From Microvirga solisilvae (lineage in GTDB: Bacteria; Pseudomonadota; Alphaproteobacteria; Rhizobiales; Beijerinckiaceae), in NCBI RefSeq assembly GCF_022808595.1, contig NZ_JAKUCN010000010.1, forward strand, positions 1 through 64,000: a stretch of 64,000 nt of DNA. Direction: 5' to 3'. Below, piece after piece: positions 17,759 to 27,911 of the stretch; the first letter of the stretch is position 1, and every line of letters begins with the position of its first letter. The notes under the pieces were generated by a model. The model ran no database searches, was not told where the DNA came from, and was given only the letters and a program-made list of their open reading frames with translations. The position numbers and the translations under genes are program-made.

Positions 17759-19618
17759 ATGGACGATCTTTCTCTTGCCGCCGATTTCCCGCAAGCCACC
17801 CGCGAGCAATGGCTCAAGCTGGTGGAGGGCGTGCTGAAGGGAGCGGATTTCACCAAGAAGCTCGTGGGCCGCACCCATGACGGCATCGAGATTCAGCCGC
17901 TTTATCCGAAGGCCGAAGGCGCCGCGCGGATCGCCCGCGAGGAAGCCGGGCGCTGGCGCGTCTCGCAGCGGGTAGACCATCCCGATCCGGCCAAGGCCAA
18001 CGAGCTTGCGTTGATCGATCTTGAGAACGGCGCGGACGCGCTGACGCTTGTCACGCGCAAGGCTCCCGCCGCCCGCGGCTTCGGTGTCCGCGTGGACAAT
18101 GTGGATGATCTCGACAAGGCCTTGTCGGGCGTGATGCTCGACCTCATCCATCTGCGCCTCGATGCGGGCGGCAATGGCCGCGTCGTGGCAGAGCAGTTGA
18201 TCGAGCTGGCGGAAAAGCGCGGCCACAAGCTCGCCGACCTGTCCCTCGATCTCGGCATGGATCCCATCGGTGGGCTTGCCTCTCTCGGCATTCTTTCCGT
18301 TGAGTGGAGCGAAGTCTCGGCCCGTATGGGCGCGATGCTGAAGAGCCTGACCGAGAAAGGCTTCAACGGCCGCGCCTTCATGGCGGATGGACGCCCCTAT
18401 CACGAAGCCGGCGCGAGCGAGGCGCAGGAGCTTGCCGCCGTGCTCGCCACGGGCGTGAGCTATCTGCGCGCTCTCGAAGCGCAGGGTCATTCCCTCGATG
18501 CCGCACGCAACGCGCTGTCATTCCTGCTGGTGGCGGATGCGGACGAGTTCCTGACGGTCGCGAAATTCCGTGCGCTACGCCGCCTCTGGGCGCAAGTCGA
18601 ACAGGCTTGCGGCCTTGAACCGAAACCCATTCGCCTGCATGCGGAAACCGCGTGGCGCATGACCACGAAACGTGATCCGTGGGTGAACATGCTGCGTGCG
18701 ACGGTCGCCACCTTCTCCGCCGGCATCGGTGGCGCTGATGCGATCACAGTTCTGCCCTTCACCGCGGCGCTCGGCCTGCCCGATGCTTTCGCCCGTCGCG
18801 TGGCGCGCAACACGCAACACATCCTTCTCGAAGAATCCAATCTCTGGCGTGTGGCCGATCCGGCCGCAGGCGCAGGCGGTTTCGAAGCGCTGACCGATGC
18901 GCTCTGCGAGAAGGCGTGGAGCCTTTTCCAGGAGATCGAGCGCGAAGGCGGCATCATCGAGTGCCTGAAAGCAGGTACTCTCCAAAACCGCATCGCAACC
19001 GTGCGCGCACAGCGCGAGAAGGCTATCGCGACCCGCAAGGAGCCGATCACCGGCACGAGCGAGTTTCCGAACATTCATGAAGCCGACGTCACGGTTCTGA
19101 TGCCGCCTGCTGCTCCCGCAAGCGAAGATGCAGGCGCAGCCGCTGTGTCGATCACTCCCCTGCCCTCCATCCGCAATGCGGAAGCCTTCGAGCGCCTGCG
19201 TGATCTATCGGATGCTTATCATGCGAAGACCGGCGCGCGCCCGAAAGTGTTCCTCGCCAATCTCGGCCCCATCTCGGCCTTCACGGCCCGCGCGACATTC
19301 GCCAAGAATTTCTTCGAGGCTGGCGGCATCGAAGCCGTGATGAATGACGGCTTCTCCGACAACGAAAAGCTCAAGCAGGCTTTCATCGAGAGCAAAGCCA
19401 AGCTTTCCTGCATCTGCTCGTCAGATGAGATTTATGAAAGCCACGCCATCGATGCCGCAAAAACCCTGCGCGATGCGGGATCGCCCCCCATCTATCTGGC
19501 AGGCCGTCCGGGTGAACGCGAAGAACAGCTCATCGGTGTCGGAATCACAACTTACATCTTTGCCGGGTGCGACACCATCAAGGTTCTGAGCGAGGCCTTG
19601 GAGAAAGCCTGCGCCTGA
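17759..19618 (+). CDS. mutA: methylmalonyl-CoA mutase, small (beta) subunit
   Basis: A 619-residue subunit of the adenosylcobalamin-dependent mutase that turns (R)-methylmalonyl-CoA into succinyl-CoA at the end of propionyl-CoA catabolism. The barrel domain spans about residues 30-430, with MTTKRDPWVNMLRATVATFSAGIGGAD as a clear family segment. The C-terminal Rossmann-like domain (about 470-615) has KVFLANLGPISAF in place of the D-x-H-x-x-G cobalamin loop. That loss is normal for this non-catalytic subunit. The ATG at 17759 is chosen because upstream codons fall in the repeat. The catalytic subunit follows after two short unrelated genes. Confidence 0.95.
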   Translation: MDDLSLAADFPQATREQWLKLVEGVLKGADFTKKLVGRTHDGIEIQPLYPKAEGAARIAREEAGRWRVSQRVDHPDPAKANELALIDLENGADALTLVTRKAPAARGFGVRVDNVDDLDKALSGVMLDLIHLRLDAGGNGRVVAEQLIELAEKRGHKLADLSLDLGMDPIGGLASLGILSVEWSEVSARMGAMLKSLTEKGFNGRAFMADGRPYHEAGASEAQELAAVLATGVSYLRALEAQGHSLDAARNALSFLLVADADEFLTVAKFRALRRLWAQVEQACGLEPKPIRLHAETAWRMTTKRDPWVNMLRATVATFSAGIGGADAITVLPFTAALGLPDAFARRVARNTQHILLEESNLWRVADPAAGAGGFEALTDALCEKAWSLFQEIEREGGIIECLKAGTLQNRIATVRAQREKAIATRKEPITGTSEFPNIHEADVTVLMPPAAPASEDAGAAAVSITPLPSIRNAEAFERLRDLSDAYHAKTGARPKVFLANLGPISAFTARATFAKNFFEAGGIEAVMNDGFSDNEKLKQAFIESKAKLSCICSSDEIYESHAIDAAKTLRDAGSPPIYLAGRPGEREEQLIGVGITTYIFAGCDTIKVLSEALEKACA

Positions 19619-19837
19619 ACGGAAAGTCGGTTTCCGACACATGCCAATCAGGCATGCTCGCCGGTCCGGGCCACCTGAGCGCGCGGCCTATAAGTGGGTC
19701 TCGAATATTCTTATATTCTTAGCCGTCGTATCCCCGATGCGGCGGTTTCTTGCTGTCTGGCTTGTGATGTGCGCACCAGGAACTCGCTTTTGAGCCTCAC
19801 GTTATCCAGCCTCCCTTGGAGGGTATGGAGTTTTGTG

Positions 19838-20206
19838 ATGCGAGTGATGTCCTGGCTCGGCGCGATGGCGGTAGCAGCCGCCTTTCTTGCGCCTTCAGCC
19901 CAAGCACAAACCAATAAATTCGACGGCACCTGGAGCGTGGAAGTCGTCACCGAAAAGGGCGATTGCGATCGCGCCTATCGCTATTCGGTGATCGTGCAGA
20001 ACGGCCGCGCCCGCTATGGCGGGACTGAGCGGTTCGATGTGAACGGCCAGGTTCGACCGAACGGCTCCGTCTCGGCCAGCATCTCGCGTGGACAGGACCG
20101 CGCCAATGTCTCGGGCCAGCTCGTCGGAGCCACGGGTCGCGGCACGTGGACGACAGCGGGCGGGCGCTCCTGCTCCGGCTATTGGAACGCCGAGAAGCGG
20201 GGCTGA
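19838..20206 (+). CDS. small secreted protein, uncharacterised
   Basis: From the ATG at 19838 the product has 122 residues with a signal peptide (about 1-23, ending PSAQAQ). The mature part is a compact, beta-rich domain with F-D-G-T-W-S-V-E-V-V-T-E-K-G-D-C-D, G-R-A-R-Y-G-G and a final G-T-W-T-T-A-G-G-R-S-C-S-G-Y-W. Two cysteines could form a disulphide. Similar short exported proteins are common in Rhizobiales and have no known function. GGAG lies 7 bases upstream of the start. It separates the two mutase subunit genes. Confidence 0.7.
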   Translation: MRVMSWLGAMAVAAAFLAPSAQAQTNKFDGTWSVEVVTEKGDCDRAYRYSVIVQNGRARYGGTERFDVNGQVRPNGSVSASISRGQDRANVSGQLVGATGRGTWTTAGGRSCSGYWNAEKRG

Positions 20207-20289
20207 CGCAGGCCGCGGAAGCGTATTGCCTTTCCGCGTTGTGAAATTACATTACGCGCCAGTTTCCTCATTGAAAGACTGGCGCGGCC

Positions 20290-20844
20290 ATGACCTCGTT
20301 CGACATTCTCATCCGCGCCTATCTTGTTGCCCTGGCCTTTCCGATTCTGGCGTTTGTGCTGAGAGGGCGGCTGGGCTTTATCTCGTTGCTGGTGCTCTGG
20401 GCGCTCGGAGCTGCTGTCATCCTTCCCTATTACCTTTACAGCTACTTCACTTCAGGGCCGGAGGTGAGCGGAGAACTCATCGTCTCCTGGACGCTCGAGT
20501 CCCTTGTCACCTATCTGTACGGCGCCGCTTTCTCGGGCATCCTGCTCGTTCCTGCATCCAGCAGGCGCCATGACCGCCTCAATGTGGGCTGGGTCATGCT
20601 GGCAGGCTTCTTCCCCAGCCTGCTGATCAGCCCGTTCGGCTATATGGTCTGGGCTCTTGCGGAGGCTTTCTCCTCCGAGGCGACCTTCGCGGATACGAGC
20701 ACGTTCGAGCTTTATCTGGGCTCCTACATGTTCGTCTTCGTCAGCCCCTATCCCTGGGGCACGGCTTTGCTCGTGACGGCGGCCAGCGCCGCCAGCGTCT
20801 TCATCGTGAGGAAATTCTTCAATCCACGCCGCAAGGACGATTGA
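20290..20844 (+). CDS. integral membrane protein, uncharacterised
   Basis: I do not recognise this 184-residue protein. It has about five hydrophobic segments (roughly residues 8-25, 28-50, 68-88, 100-126 and 148-172). It ends with a positively charged tail (RKFFNPRRKDD), which suggests a cytoplasmic C-terminus. No conserved catalytic motif is visible. It lies 83 bases after the small secreted protein gene and 80 bases before scpA, in the same direction. Confidence 0.65.
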   Translation: MTSFDILIRAYLVALAFPILAFVLRGRLGFISLLVLWALGAAVILPYYLYSYFTSGPEVSGELIVSWTLESLVTYLYGAAFSGILLVPASSRRHDRLNVGWVMLAGFFPSLLISPFGYMVWALAEAFSSEATFADTSTFELYLGSYMFVFVSPYPWGTALLVTAASAASVFIVRKFFNPRRKDD

Positions 20845-20924
20845 AACAGCAGGTTCGCAAGGGCGGTCAATAGAACTATATGCAAGTTGAGCGACCTTGG
20901 ATTTGCTGAGAATATGCTGGCGTC

Positions 20925-23093
20925 ATGACACATATCCCGGATTTCGCGAGCCTCCCGTGGGCAGGCTCCTCCCATGCCTCGTCCGCCCCGCAGCCCGGCA
21001 GTGAACCCTGGCTCACGCCGGAAGGCATTGCCGTGAAGGGAGCCTATGGCCCCGAGGACCGCGCCGGGATCGACTTCCTCGACACGCTTCCGGGTGTTGC
21101 GCCTTACTTACGCGGCCCCTACCCCACCATGTACGTGAACCAGCCCTGGACCGTTCGCCAATATGCGGGCTTCTCCACGGCTGAGGATTCCAACGCCTTC
21201 TATCGCCGCAATCTCGCAGCCGGCCAGAAAGGCCTGTCGGTCGCCTTCGATCTCGCCACCCATCGCGGCTACGATTCCGATCATCCGCGCGTGGCGGGCG
21301 ATGTGGGCATGGCGGGTGTGGCCATCGACTCCATCTACGACATGCGCACGCTGTTTGCCGGCATCCCGCTCGATCAGATGAGCGTGTCGATGACCATGAA
21401 CGGCGCGGTGCTCCCCATTCTCGCGCTCTACATCGTGGCGGCGGAAGAACAGGGCGTTCCGGCATCGAAGCTCTCGGGCACGATCCAGAACGACATTCTC
21501 AAAGAATTCATGGTGCGCAACACCTATATCTACCCGCCGAAAGGGTCGATGCGCATCATCTCGGACATCTTCGCCTACACCTCCGCGAACATGCCGAAGT
21601 TCAACTCCATCTCGATTTCCGGCTACCACATGCAGGAAGCCGGAGCGACGCAGGATCTCGAACTCGCCTACACGCTCGCCGACGGCGTGGAATATATCCG
21701 CGCCGGCATTGCCGCAGGTTTGACCGTGGATCAGTTCGCGCCGCGCCTCTCGTTCTTCTGGGCGATCGGCATGAACTTCTTCATGGAAGTGGCCAAGATG
21801 CGCGCCGCGCGCCTCCTCTGGGCAAAGCTCGTGAAGGGCTTCAACCCGCAGAGTGAGAAATCGCTGCCGTTGCGCACGCACTCGCAGACCTCCGGCTGGT
21901 CGCTCACCGCGCAGGACGTATTCAACAACGTGATGCGCACCTGCGTCGAGGCCATGGCGGCAACGCAAGGGCACACGCAATCGTTGCACACCAACGCCCT
22001 CGACGAGGCGCTGGCGCTGCCCACCGATTTTTCCGCACGCATCGCGCGCAACACGCAGCTCTTCCTGCAGCAGGAAAGCGGCACCACGCGCATCATCGAT
22101 CCGTGGGGCGGCTCCTATTACGTCGAGCGCCTGACGAAGGAACTCGCGGAAAAAGCCTGGGGACACATTCAAGAGGTGGAAGCGCTCGGCGGCATGGCGA
22201 AGGCCATCGAGGCGGGCATTCCAAAACTGAAGATCGAGGAAGCCGCCGCCCGCACGCAGGCGCGCATCGATTCAGGTCACCAGAAGATCATCGGCGTGAA
22301 CGCCTTCAAGCCCACGGACGAAGCCTCCATCGACATCCTGAAGGTGGACAACGCTTCCGTGCGCGCGCAGCAGATCGAGAAGCTGAAGCGGCTGCGCGCC
22401 GAGCGCAACCAGGCGGATGTGGACGCCGCCATCGATGCGCTCGCGAAAGGCGCTTCAAGCGGCCAGGGCAATCTGCTCGATCTCGCCGTAAAGGCCGCTC
22501 GTGCGAAGGCGACGGTCGGTGAAATTTCGGACGCGCTCGAAAAGGTCTGGGGCCGTCACCGCGCCGAGATCAAGGCCATCTCGGGCGTCTACAAGCGGGA
22601 GGTCGGCATGGGATCGCCAGTGCTGGAAAAGGTGCGCCAGCTCGTCGAGCAGTTCGAGCATGACGACGGCCGCCGCCCGCGCATCCTCGTCGCCAAGATG
22701 GGTCAGGACGGACACGACCGCGGCCAGAAGGTGATCGCTTCCGCCTTCGCCGATCTCGGCTTCGACGTGGATATTGGCCCCCTTTTCGCCACCCCGGCGG
22801 AAGCCGCACGCCAGGCCATCGAGAACGACGTGCACATCATCGGCGTGTCGTCGCTTGCCGCAGGCCACCTGACGCTCGTGCCTGAACTGAAAGCCGAACT
22901 CGGCAAGTTCAACCGCGAAGACATCATGATCGTCGTCGGCGGCGTGATCCCGCCGCAGGATTTCGACGCGCTCACTCAAGCAGGCGCCTCCGCGATCTTC
23001 CCGCCGGGCACGGTGATCGCCGATGCTGCGGTCAACCTGATCGAGGAGCTGAACCGCCGCCTGGGCTACGGACCGAAGCAGGCTGCGGAATAA
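20925..23093 (+). CDS. scpA: methylmalonyl-CoA mutase, large catalytic subunit
   Basis: A 722-residue catalytic subunit with full family length. The N-terminal barrel shows [40 protein letters not shown] and [12 protein letters not shown]. The C-terminal cobalamin-binding domain has D595-G-H597-D-R-G600, the loop whose His coordinates the cobalt, followed by [14 protein letters not shown] and [11 protein letters not shown]. With the beta subunit it forms succinyl-CoA from methylmalonyl-CoA. MeaB, its GTPase chaperone, is encoded 3.7 kb downstream. The ATG at 20925 matches the family start. Confidence 0.97.
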   Translation: MTHIPDFASLPWAGSSHASSAPQPGSEPWLTPEGIAVKGAYGPEDRAGIDFLDTLPGVAPYLRGPYPTMYVNQPWTVRQYAGFSTAEDSNAFYRRNLAAGQKGLSVAFDLATHRGYDSDHPRVAGDVGMAGVAIDSIYDMRTLFAGIPLDQMSVSMTMNGAVLPILALYIVAAEEQGVPASKLSGTIQNDILKEFMVRNTYIYPPKGSMRIISDIFAYTSANMPKFNSISISGYHMQEAGATQDLELAYTLADGVEYIRAGIAAGLTVDQFAPRLSFFWAIGMNFFMEVAKMRAARLLWAKLVKGFNPQSEKSLPLRTHSQTSGWSLTAQDVFNNVMRTCVEAMAATQGHTQSLHTNALDEALALPTDFSARIARNTQLFLQQESGTTRIIDPWGGSYYVERLTKELAEKAWGHIQEVEALGGMAKAIEAGIPKLKIEEAAARTQARIDSGHQKIIGVNAFKPTDEASIDILKVDNASVRAQQIEKLKRLRAERNQADVDAAIDALAKGASSGQGNLLDLAVKAARAKATVGEISDALEKVWGRHRAEIKAISGVYKREVGMGSPVLEKVRQLVEQFEHDDGRRPRILVAKMGQDGHDRGQKVIASAFADLGFDVDIGPLFATPAEAARQAIENDVHIIGVSSLAAGHLTLVPELKAELGKFNREDIMIVVGGVIPPQDFDALTQAGASAIFPPGTVIADAAVNLIEELNRRLGYGPKQAAE

Positions 23094-23099
23094 TCCGCC

Positions 23100-24689
23100 T
23101 CAGCTCGCCTTCGCCGTTGGAGCCGATCCCTCCAAAGCCGCCAGCGCCTCGGAGAGACGCCGCCTCGCGCGCTCGATCTCATTCTGCTTGATCGCATCGA
23201 GATCGAGGAACAGGTCGAGGCCGGTCACGTGCTCGATGATGACCTGCGGCCTTTGCGCGAGTTCGCCCAACAGGCCCTCGACCGCATAGGGCACGACCTC
23301 GCGCTTGATGCCTTTCATCATGATGGGTTCGAGCGGCCTTGCCCGCACCATGTCGCGCACGAGCGCATAGGTCTCGTAGCTCAGGCAGATCCCGCCCGGC
23401 TCCGCAATGACCTGCAGACGCGCGGCAAGGTTCGCCTCCGCTCCGATGATCGTATAGGCCATGCGGTCGTCGCTGCCGAAATTGCCCACATTGCAGAAGC
23501 CCGTATTGATGCCCATCCGCACCTGCATGGGCATTTCGATGCCGCGCTTGTGCCATCTGGCGTTCAGGTGATCCATGTGCTGCTGCATGTCGACGGCCAT
23601 GCGCAGGCATGCGCGCGCATCCTCCTCCACACCCCTGGTCTCAGGATCACCGAAGAAGATGAGGATCGCGTCGCCGAAGAATTTGTCGATGGTCGCGCCA
23701 TGCCGAAGCGCGATCTCCGACATCTCGGTGAAGTAGTCGTTCAAGAGCTCCGTCAGATCCTCCGGCTGAAGCCTCTCCGAGATGGCGGTGAAATCCTTGA
23801 TGTCGGAAAAGAAGATCGTGAGCTTCTTGCGCTCGGTGGCGATCGCCACATCCTTCTGCCCGCTGAAGATGCTCTTGTAGACCTGCGGCGATAGATATTT
23901 CGCGAGCTTCATCGAAATACCCGCGAGAAAATCGTTCGCGTCGGTCAACTCCTGGTTCATGCCGTTGATGAGCCGCGCCTGACGTTTCTGCAGGATGATG
24001 ATGGCAAGACCCGCGAGCGAAGCGAGGATGAGATACGACAGCGAGTACTTGAATGAGAACATGTTTGCGAAGATCGGTTGCGTCACCGAGACTTCCTGAA
24101 TGCCGCGCACGTCTCCGACCTTCCAATCTGTCTTGGGACTCTCGGGATGCGTGTTGTGGCAGCTCACGCAGACCGGCCCCATGATGACGGGAGCGGCTGT
24201 CCTCACGCTCTGATTCAGCAGAGAACCCGATACATCCACGATCCGCTGATCGGGATGGGCCCGCAAGCTCTCGATCGCCTTGCGCTCGAAATCGTCGAGC
24301 TGATGCGGCGGGCGGCCCTTGAAGGTCATGTCGGACACGAAGCGATACTTGGCCGATCCGTCATGAGCGCTGATGCGCTGGCCGAGTTCGATGGAGAGCG
24401 TCGCGGGAATGGGGATCGCGCCCTTCACGTCCCGGTAATTGTGGGTAACGGTGACCGGGCCATCCGCATCCAGCACGCGCGCCACTACATCGCTGCCGTA
24501 GAAACCTCGCATGTCATCGACGATGCGGCTGATTTCGCTCGCCTGCATCCGCAATGTGCGCTCGGAGAGAATGCGCAGGTCGAGCCACACGGCAAGCGGC
24601 AGCCCGAGAAGACCGAGCACGACGGCCGCGATCAACAAGGGCCCTATGAGCCGTTGCGAATAAGAATGACGCTCACCCAGGATAGCCAT
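23100..24689 (-). CDS. membrane adenylate/guanylate cyclase with a c-type-haem DUF3365 sensor domain
   Basis: The 529-residue protein has two transmembrane helices (about 15-37 and 216-234) enclosing a periplasmic DUF3365 domain. That domain contains C174-V-S-C177-H178, a CxxCH motif for covalent haem. The cytoplasmic part is a class III nucleotide cyclase (about 285-465) with metal ligands D296 (FFSDIKDFT) and D340 (KFFGDAILIFFGDP). K336 is a base-recognition residue, and EANLAARL supplies the Asn and Arg needed for catalysis. It therefore probably makes cAMP in response to redox state or a gas ligand, which is inference. A cyclic-nucleotide-binding protein gene lies 10 kb away. Confidence 0.88.
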   Translation of the reverse strand: MAILGERHSYSQRLIGPLLIAAVVLGLLGLPLAVWLDLRILSERTLRMQASEISRIVDDMRGFYGSDVVARVLDADGPVTVTHNYRDVKGAIPIPATLSIELGQRISAHDGSAKYRFVSDMTFKGRPPHQLDDFERKAIESLRAHPDQRIVDVSGSLLNQSVRTAAPVIMGPVCVSCHNTHPESPKTDWKVGDVRGIQEVSVTQPIFANMFSFKYSLSYLILASLAGLAIIILQKRQARLINGMNQELTDANDFLAGISMKLAKYLSPQVYKSIFSGQKDVAIATERKKLTIFFSDIKDFTAISERLQPEDLTELLNDYFTEMSEIALRHGATIDKFFGDAILIFFGDPETRGVEEDARACLRMAVDMQQHMDHLNARWHKRGIEMPMQVRMGINTGFCNVGNFGSDDRMAYTIIGAEANLAARLQVIAEPGGICLSYETYALVRDMVRARPLEPIMMKGIKREVVPYAVEGLLGELAQRPQVIIEHVTGLDLFLDLDAIKQNEIERARRRLSEALAALEGSAPTAKAS

Positions 24690-24843
24690 GGATCGGCCTC
24701 ATCGTGGAACGAGGAGACCTGATCTTTTGCCTTTGAGGCTAAAGGATCAACCCTTTCCTGGGGTAAAAACGACATGTTGAAGAGCTGCATACCCGGCAAT
24801 GTGACCTGCATCACATTGCAGCGGCCAAGCTGTCGGCTCGCGA

Positions 24844-25821
24844 TCAGCGCGCCCGCTCGATGGCGCGTTTTACCACCTGCTGCACTTCCGGGTTCGACAG
24901 GAAGAGATCGTGGTTGATGATGCCGCCGCCGAACTCGGACGCATCGGCCACGCGAACGCCCAACGCCTCCAGCCTCTCGCGATCCGCAGCACCGGCGCGG
25001 ACAATGCCGCCAGCCAAGCGGCTCGACACGGCGAGCGCGCGATCATTCGTCGAGCTAATCACGGTGATCTTCTTCGCGTCGGTTCCCAGCCGCTCCAGGC
25101 CGCGCGCGAAAAGATCGATGTCGATGTCGGGGGCGGCCAGCACCACCGCGCCGATGCGCTCCATGGCGCTCTCGCCGCCGGAAGCGCGCAGCATGCGTAG
25201 CGTCTCCAGCGTCAGCAGCGTGCCCATGCTGTGCGCCACGATATTGATGCGCCCGCCGCTCGGCGTCTTGGCGATGGCGGTGAGCAGATCCTCCAGCGAG
25301 TCACGCGACCACATGGCGGCCTCGCGGTCGGCCACGTAGCTGAAGGTCGAAGCGGCGGAGGGCCATGTGAAGAGGCCCGTCGCACCTGGAAATTGGATGC
25401 CCTGCGAGAGATTGATGGTGGACGTCGCCGCCGTCTGGAAGCTCTCGCGATAGCCGTGAATATAGAGCAGCAGATCGCGTCCGAAGGCGGCCTGTGCGAA
25501 AGCCTGCGCCGCATTGGAGCGGTTCACGCCCTCGACCTTGGCGATGCTCCAGCCCGAACCGCCGATCAGGGATTCCGAGGGTGGTGTGAGGCGCGCTTCC
25601 GCATAGACGAGATCAGGCGAACGCTCGCCGCTGAACCAGGGCTTCTTCGGCGGATCGCCCACGGGCAGGCGGGTGGTCGCGACCAGCAGCTTCGGGTCCT
25701 TCTCCAGGCCGGGGGGAGGCGCGGAAAGCGGGCTCATCAGGGCATTATCGTCGCCCATGCACCCGGAAAGGGTGATTGCGGCAAGGCAGGCGATGATGAG
25801 GCGAGAAAGGGACAGCTGCAT
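24844..25821 (-). CDS. lipoprotein alpha/beta hydrolase, DUF900 type
   Basis: From the ATG at 25821 the product has 325 residues and a lipoprotein signal ending in the lipobox L-S-G-C (Cys about residue 20), so it should be anchored to a membrane. The rest resembles the DUF900 esterase family: DLLLYIHGYRESF (oxyanion region), the nucleophile elbow NIVAHSMGT and AAPDIDIDLFARG. The late NHDLFLS supplies the catalytic His. The substrate is unknown. It is divergent from the DUF3750 gene. Confidence 0.82.
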   Translation of the reverse strand: MQLSLSRLIIACLAAITLSGCMGDDNALMSPLSAPPPGLEKDPKLLVATTRLPVGDPPKKPWFSGERSPDLVYAEARLTPPSESLIGGSGWSIAKVEGVNRSNAAQAFAQAAFGRDLLLYIHGYRESFQTAATSTINLSQGIQFPGATGLFTWPSAASTFSYVADREAAMWSRDSLEDLLTAIAKTPSGGRINIVAHSMGTLLTLETLRMLRASGGESAMERIGAVVLAAPDIDIDLFARGLERLGTDAKKITVISSTNDRALAVSSRLAGGIVRAGAADRERLEALGVRVADASEFGGGIINHDLFLSNPEVQQVVKRAIERAR

Positions 25822-25997
25822 GAGGCCGGAGATCTGAACGAGGGAGGGGGTAATGCTGTGTTGCCCCCGATCATGGCATGCGCAAGGCAAAGCCGGGCGA
25901 TGCCCCCATTCCTTCCCATTCACGGTAAAGCATTGGTGAACGAGGGGCGGCAACCCGCGCCTTGATGGAAGGCCTTCATCCTCATACCTTCGCCGTG

Positions 25998-26753
25998 ATG
26001 GCTTTTCTTTCCCGTATTCTCCTCTTCATCATCGGATTGTTCATCCTGCCCCTTGGCGCCCACGCCCTCTGGTGGACCCTGCGGGAGGATGTCGCGCCCA
26101 ATTGGCGCTCCGCCGACTGGTCGAGCGCCAAGCTTCTGAAACCGCCCTCCGAGGTTCCTCAGGCGGTCGTGGCGGTCTATGCGGCCCGGGTCGGCCGCTG
26201 GCGCGGCATCGTCGCCCACCATACCTGGATCGTGGTGAAGGAAGCCGGAGCCGGGCAATATACCCGCTACGACAAGGTCGGCTGGGGCAGCCCGGTGCGC
26301 ACCAACGGCTGGGCGCCCGATGGGCGCTGGTTCGGCAATGCACCGCATCCCGTCGTGGTGATCGAGGGCGACGCGGCGGAGCGCCTGATCCCGCAGATCC
26401 GCAAGGCCGTCGCGAGCTATCCTTACGCGTCCTACGGCGCCTACAACGCCTGGCCGGGCCCCAACTCCAACACCTTCGTCGCCCATGTCCTGCGCTCCGT
26501 GCCGGAGCTGAACGCGGCCCTGCCGCCCACGGCCCTCGGCAAGGACTGGCGGCCCCTGCAGGACATCGTCGGCCTGACGCCGAGCCGCACCGGCATCCAG
26601 ATCTCGCTCGCAGGCTATGCGGGCCTCGCGCTCGGCTGGGTCGAGGGCGTCGAGATCGATTTCATGGGGCTCGTCGCCGGAATCGACATCCGCCGCCCGG
26701 CCCTGAAGATTCCTGCCTGGGGACGGATCGGGATGGACCCGATCACGTGGTGA
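25998..26753 (+). CDS. DUF3750 membrane-anchored protein
   Basis: The 251-residue protein begins with one hydrophobic anchor (about residues 4-24). The main domain has AARVGRWRGIVAHHTWIVVK, RYDKVGWGSPVRTN, PYASYGAYNAWPGPNSNTFV and late helices around AGYAGLALGWVEGVE. These match DUF3750, a proteobacterial family with an NlpC-like appearance and no defined activity. The frame opens earlier, but the hydrophobic anchor begins at the ATG at 25998. meaB starts 32 bases downstream. Confidence 0.8.
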   Translation: MAFLSRILLFIIGLFILPLGAHALWWTLREDVAPNWRSADWSSAKLLKPPSEVPQAVVAVYAARVGRWRGIVAHHTWIVVKEAGAGQYTRYDKVGWGSPVRTNGWAPDGRWFGNAPHPVVVIEGDAAERLIPQIRKAVASYPYASYGAYNAWPGPNSNTFVAHVLRSVPELNAALPPTALGKDWRPLQDIVGLTPSRTGIQISLAGYAGLALGWVEGVEIDFMGLVAGIDIRRPALKIPAWGRIGMDPITW

Positions 26754-26785
26754 AAGCCTGATCCGAATAGGGTAAGGCTATTCCC

Positions 26786-27772
26786 ATGACTGGGGGCTCC
26801 CACAGGAAAACGGATGTGACGGCCGAGGCCGTGGCGGCGGGTGACCGTGCCGCGCTCGCGCGCGCCATCACGCTCATGGAATCCCGCCGCGCCGATCATC
26901 GCGAGAAGGCCCGCTCGCTGCTTCAGGAGCTGATGCCCCGTACCGGCAAGGCCGTGCGCATCGGCATCACCGGCGTTCCTGGCGTCGGCAAGTCCACCAC
27001 CATCGACACGCTGGGCTCCATGCTCACGGAGAAGGGCCACAAGGTCGCCGTGCTCGCCGTCGATCCCAGCTCCACCCGCACGGGCGGCGCGATCCTCGGC
27101 GACAAGACCCGCATGGCGCGATTGTCATCCGACACGAACGCCTTCATCCGTCCTTCCCCCTCCTCCGGCACCCTCGGCGGCGTCGCTGCCAAGACCCGCG
27201 AGACGATGCTGCTGTGCGAGGCCGCCGGCTTCGACGTGATCCTCGTGGAGACGGTGGGCGTCGGGCAGTCGGAAACGGCCGTGGCCGATCTCACGGACTT
27301 TTTCCTCGTGCTCATGCTCCCCGGCGCGGGCGACGAATTGCAGGGCATCAAGAAGGGCATTCTTGAGCTTGCAGACATGATCGCGGTCAACAAGGCCGAC
27401 GATGCGGGCGTGAAGGCCAAGGCCGCCGCCGCCGAATACCAGGCCGCCCTTCACATCCTCAGTCCCGCCTCCCCCACCTGGACGCCGCCGGTGCTGACGG
27501 TTTCGGGACTGACCGGCCACGGGCTCGACGAATTGTGGGCAAAGGTGCTCGACCATCGCAAGCGCCTGGAAGCCACCGGGGAGCTTGCTGCGAAGCGGCG
27601 GGCCCAAGACACGAAATGGATGTGGGCCCTCGTCAACGAGCGCCTGCACGAGCGGCTCACCCATGATCCGGCGCTGAAGAAGCGCGTGCCGGAAATCGAG
27701 AAGGCGATTGCGAATGGCAGCCTGTCCCCCGACGCCGGAGCAAGCGAGATCGTGAGCCTGCTGAACCTCTAG
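26786..27772 (+). CDS. meaB: methylmalonyl-CoA mutase-associated GTPase MeaB
   Basis: This 328-residue G3E P-loop GTPase guards and reloads methylmalonyl-CoA mutase with adenosylcobalamin. Walker A is G-V-P-G-V-G-K-S-T at residues 63-71. Other GTPase motifs follow: VLAVDPSS, the Walker-B-like VILVETVGVGQSE and the guanine-specifying NKAD. A dimerisation arm with the LTHDPALKKRVPEIEKAI segment ends the protein. It lies downstream of mutA and scpA but is not adjacent to them; a cyclase, a lipoprotein and a DUF3750 gene intervene. Confidence 0.96.
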   Translation: MTGGSHRKTDVTAEAVAAGDRAALARAITLMESRRADHREKARSLLQELMPRTGKAVRIGITGVPGVGKSTTIDTLGSMLTEKGHKVAVLAVDPSSTRTGGAILGDKTRMARLSSDTNAFIRPSPSSGTLGGVAAKTRETMLLCEAAGFDVILVETVGVGQSETAVADLTDFFLVLMLPGAGDELQGIKKGILELADMIAVNKADDAGVKAKAAAAEYQAALHILSPASPTWTPPVLTVSGLTGHGLDELWAKVLDHRKRLEATGELAAKRRAQDTKWMWALVNERLHERLTHDPALKKRVPEIEKAIANGSLSPDAGASEIVSLLNL

Positions 27773-27911
27773 CGCAGCCCTCGTGGCTTGCAATTTAGCA
27801 AGCTGCCTATGGGCAAGCGCCTGATTGCTCTTGCCAGCGCTCCCTTCACATTGCCATAAAACGATACGTTATAAAGTAAGTCGCTAAGGGCGACTCATTG
27901 GGGGCATTGCG

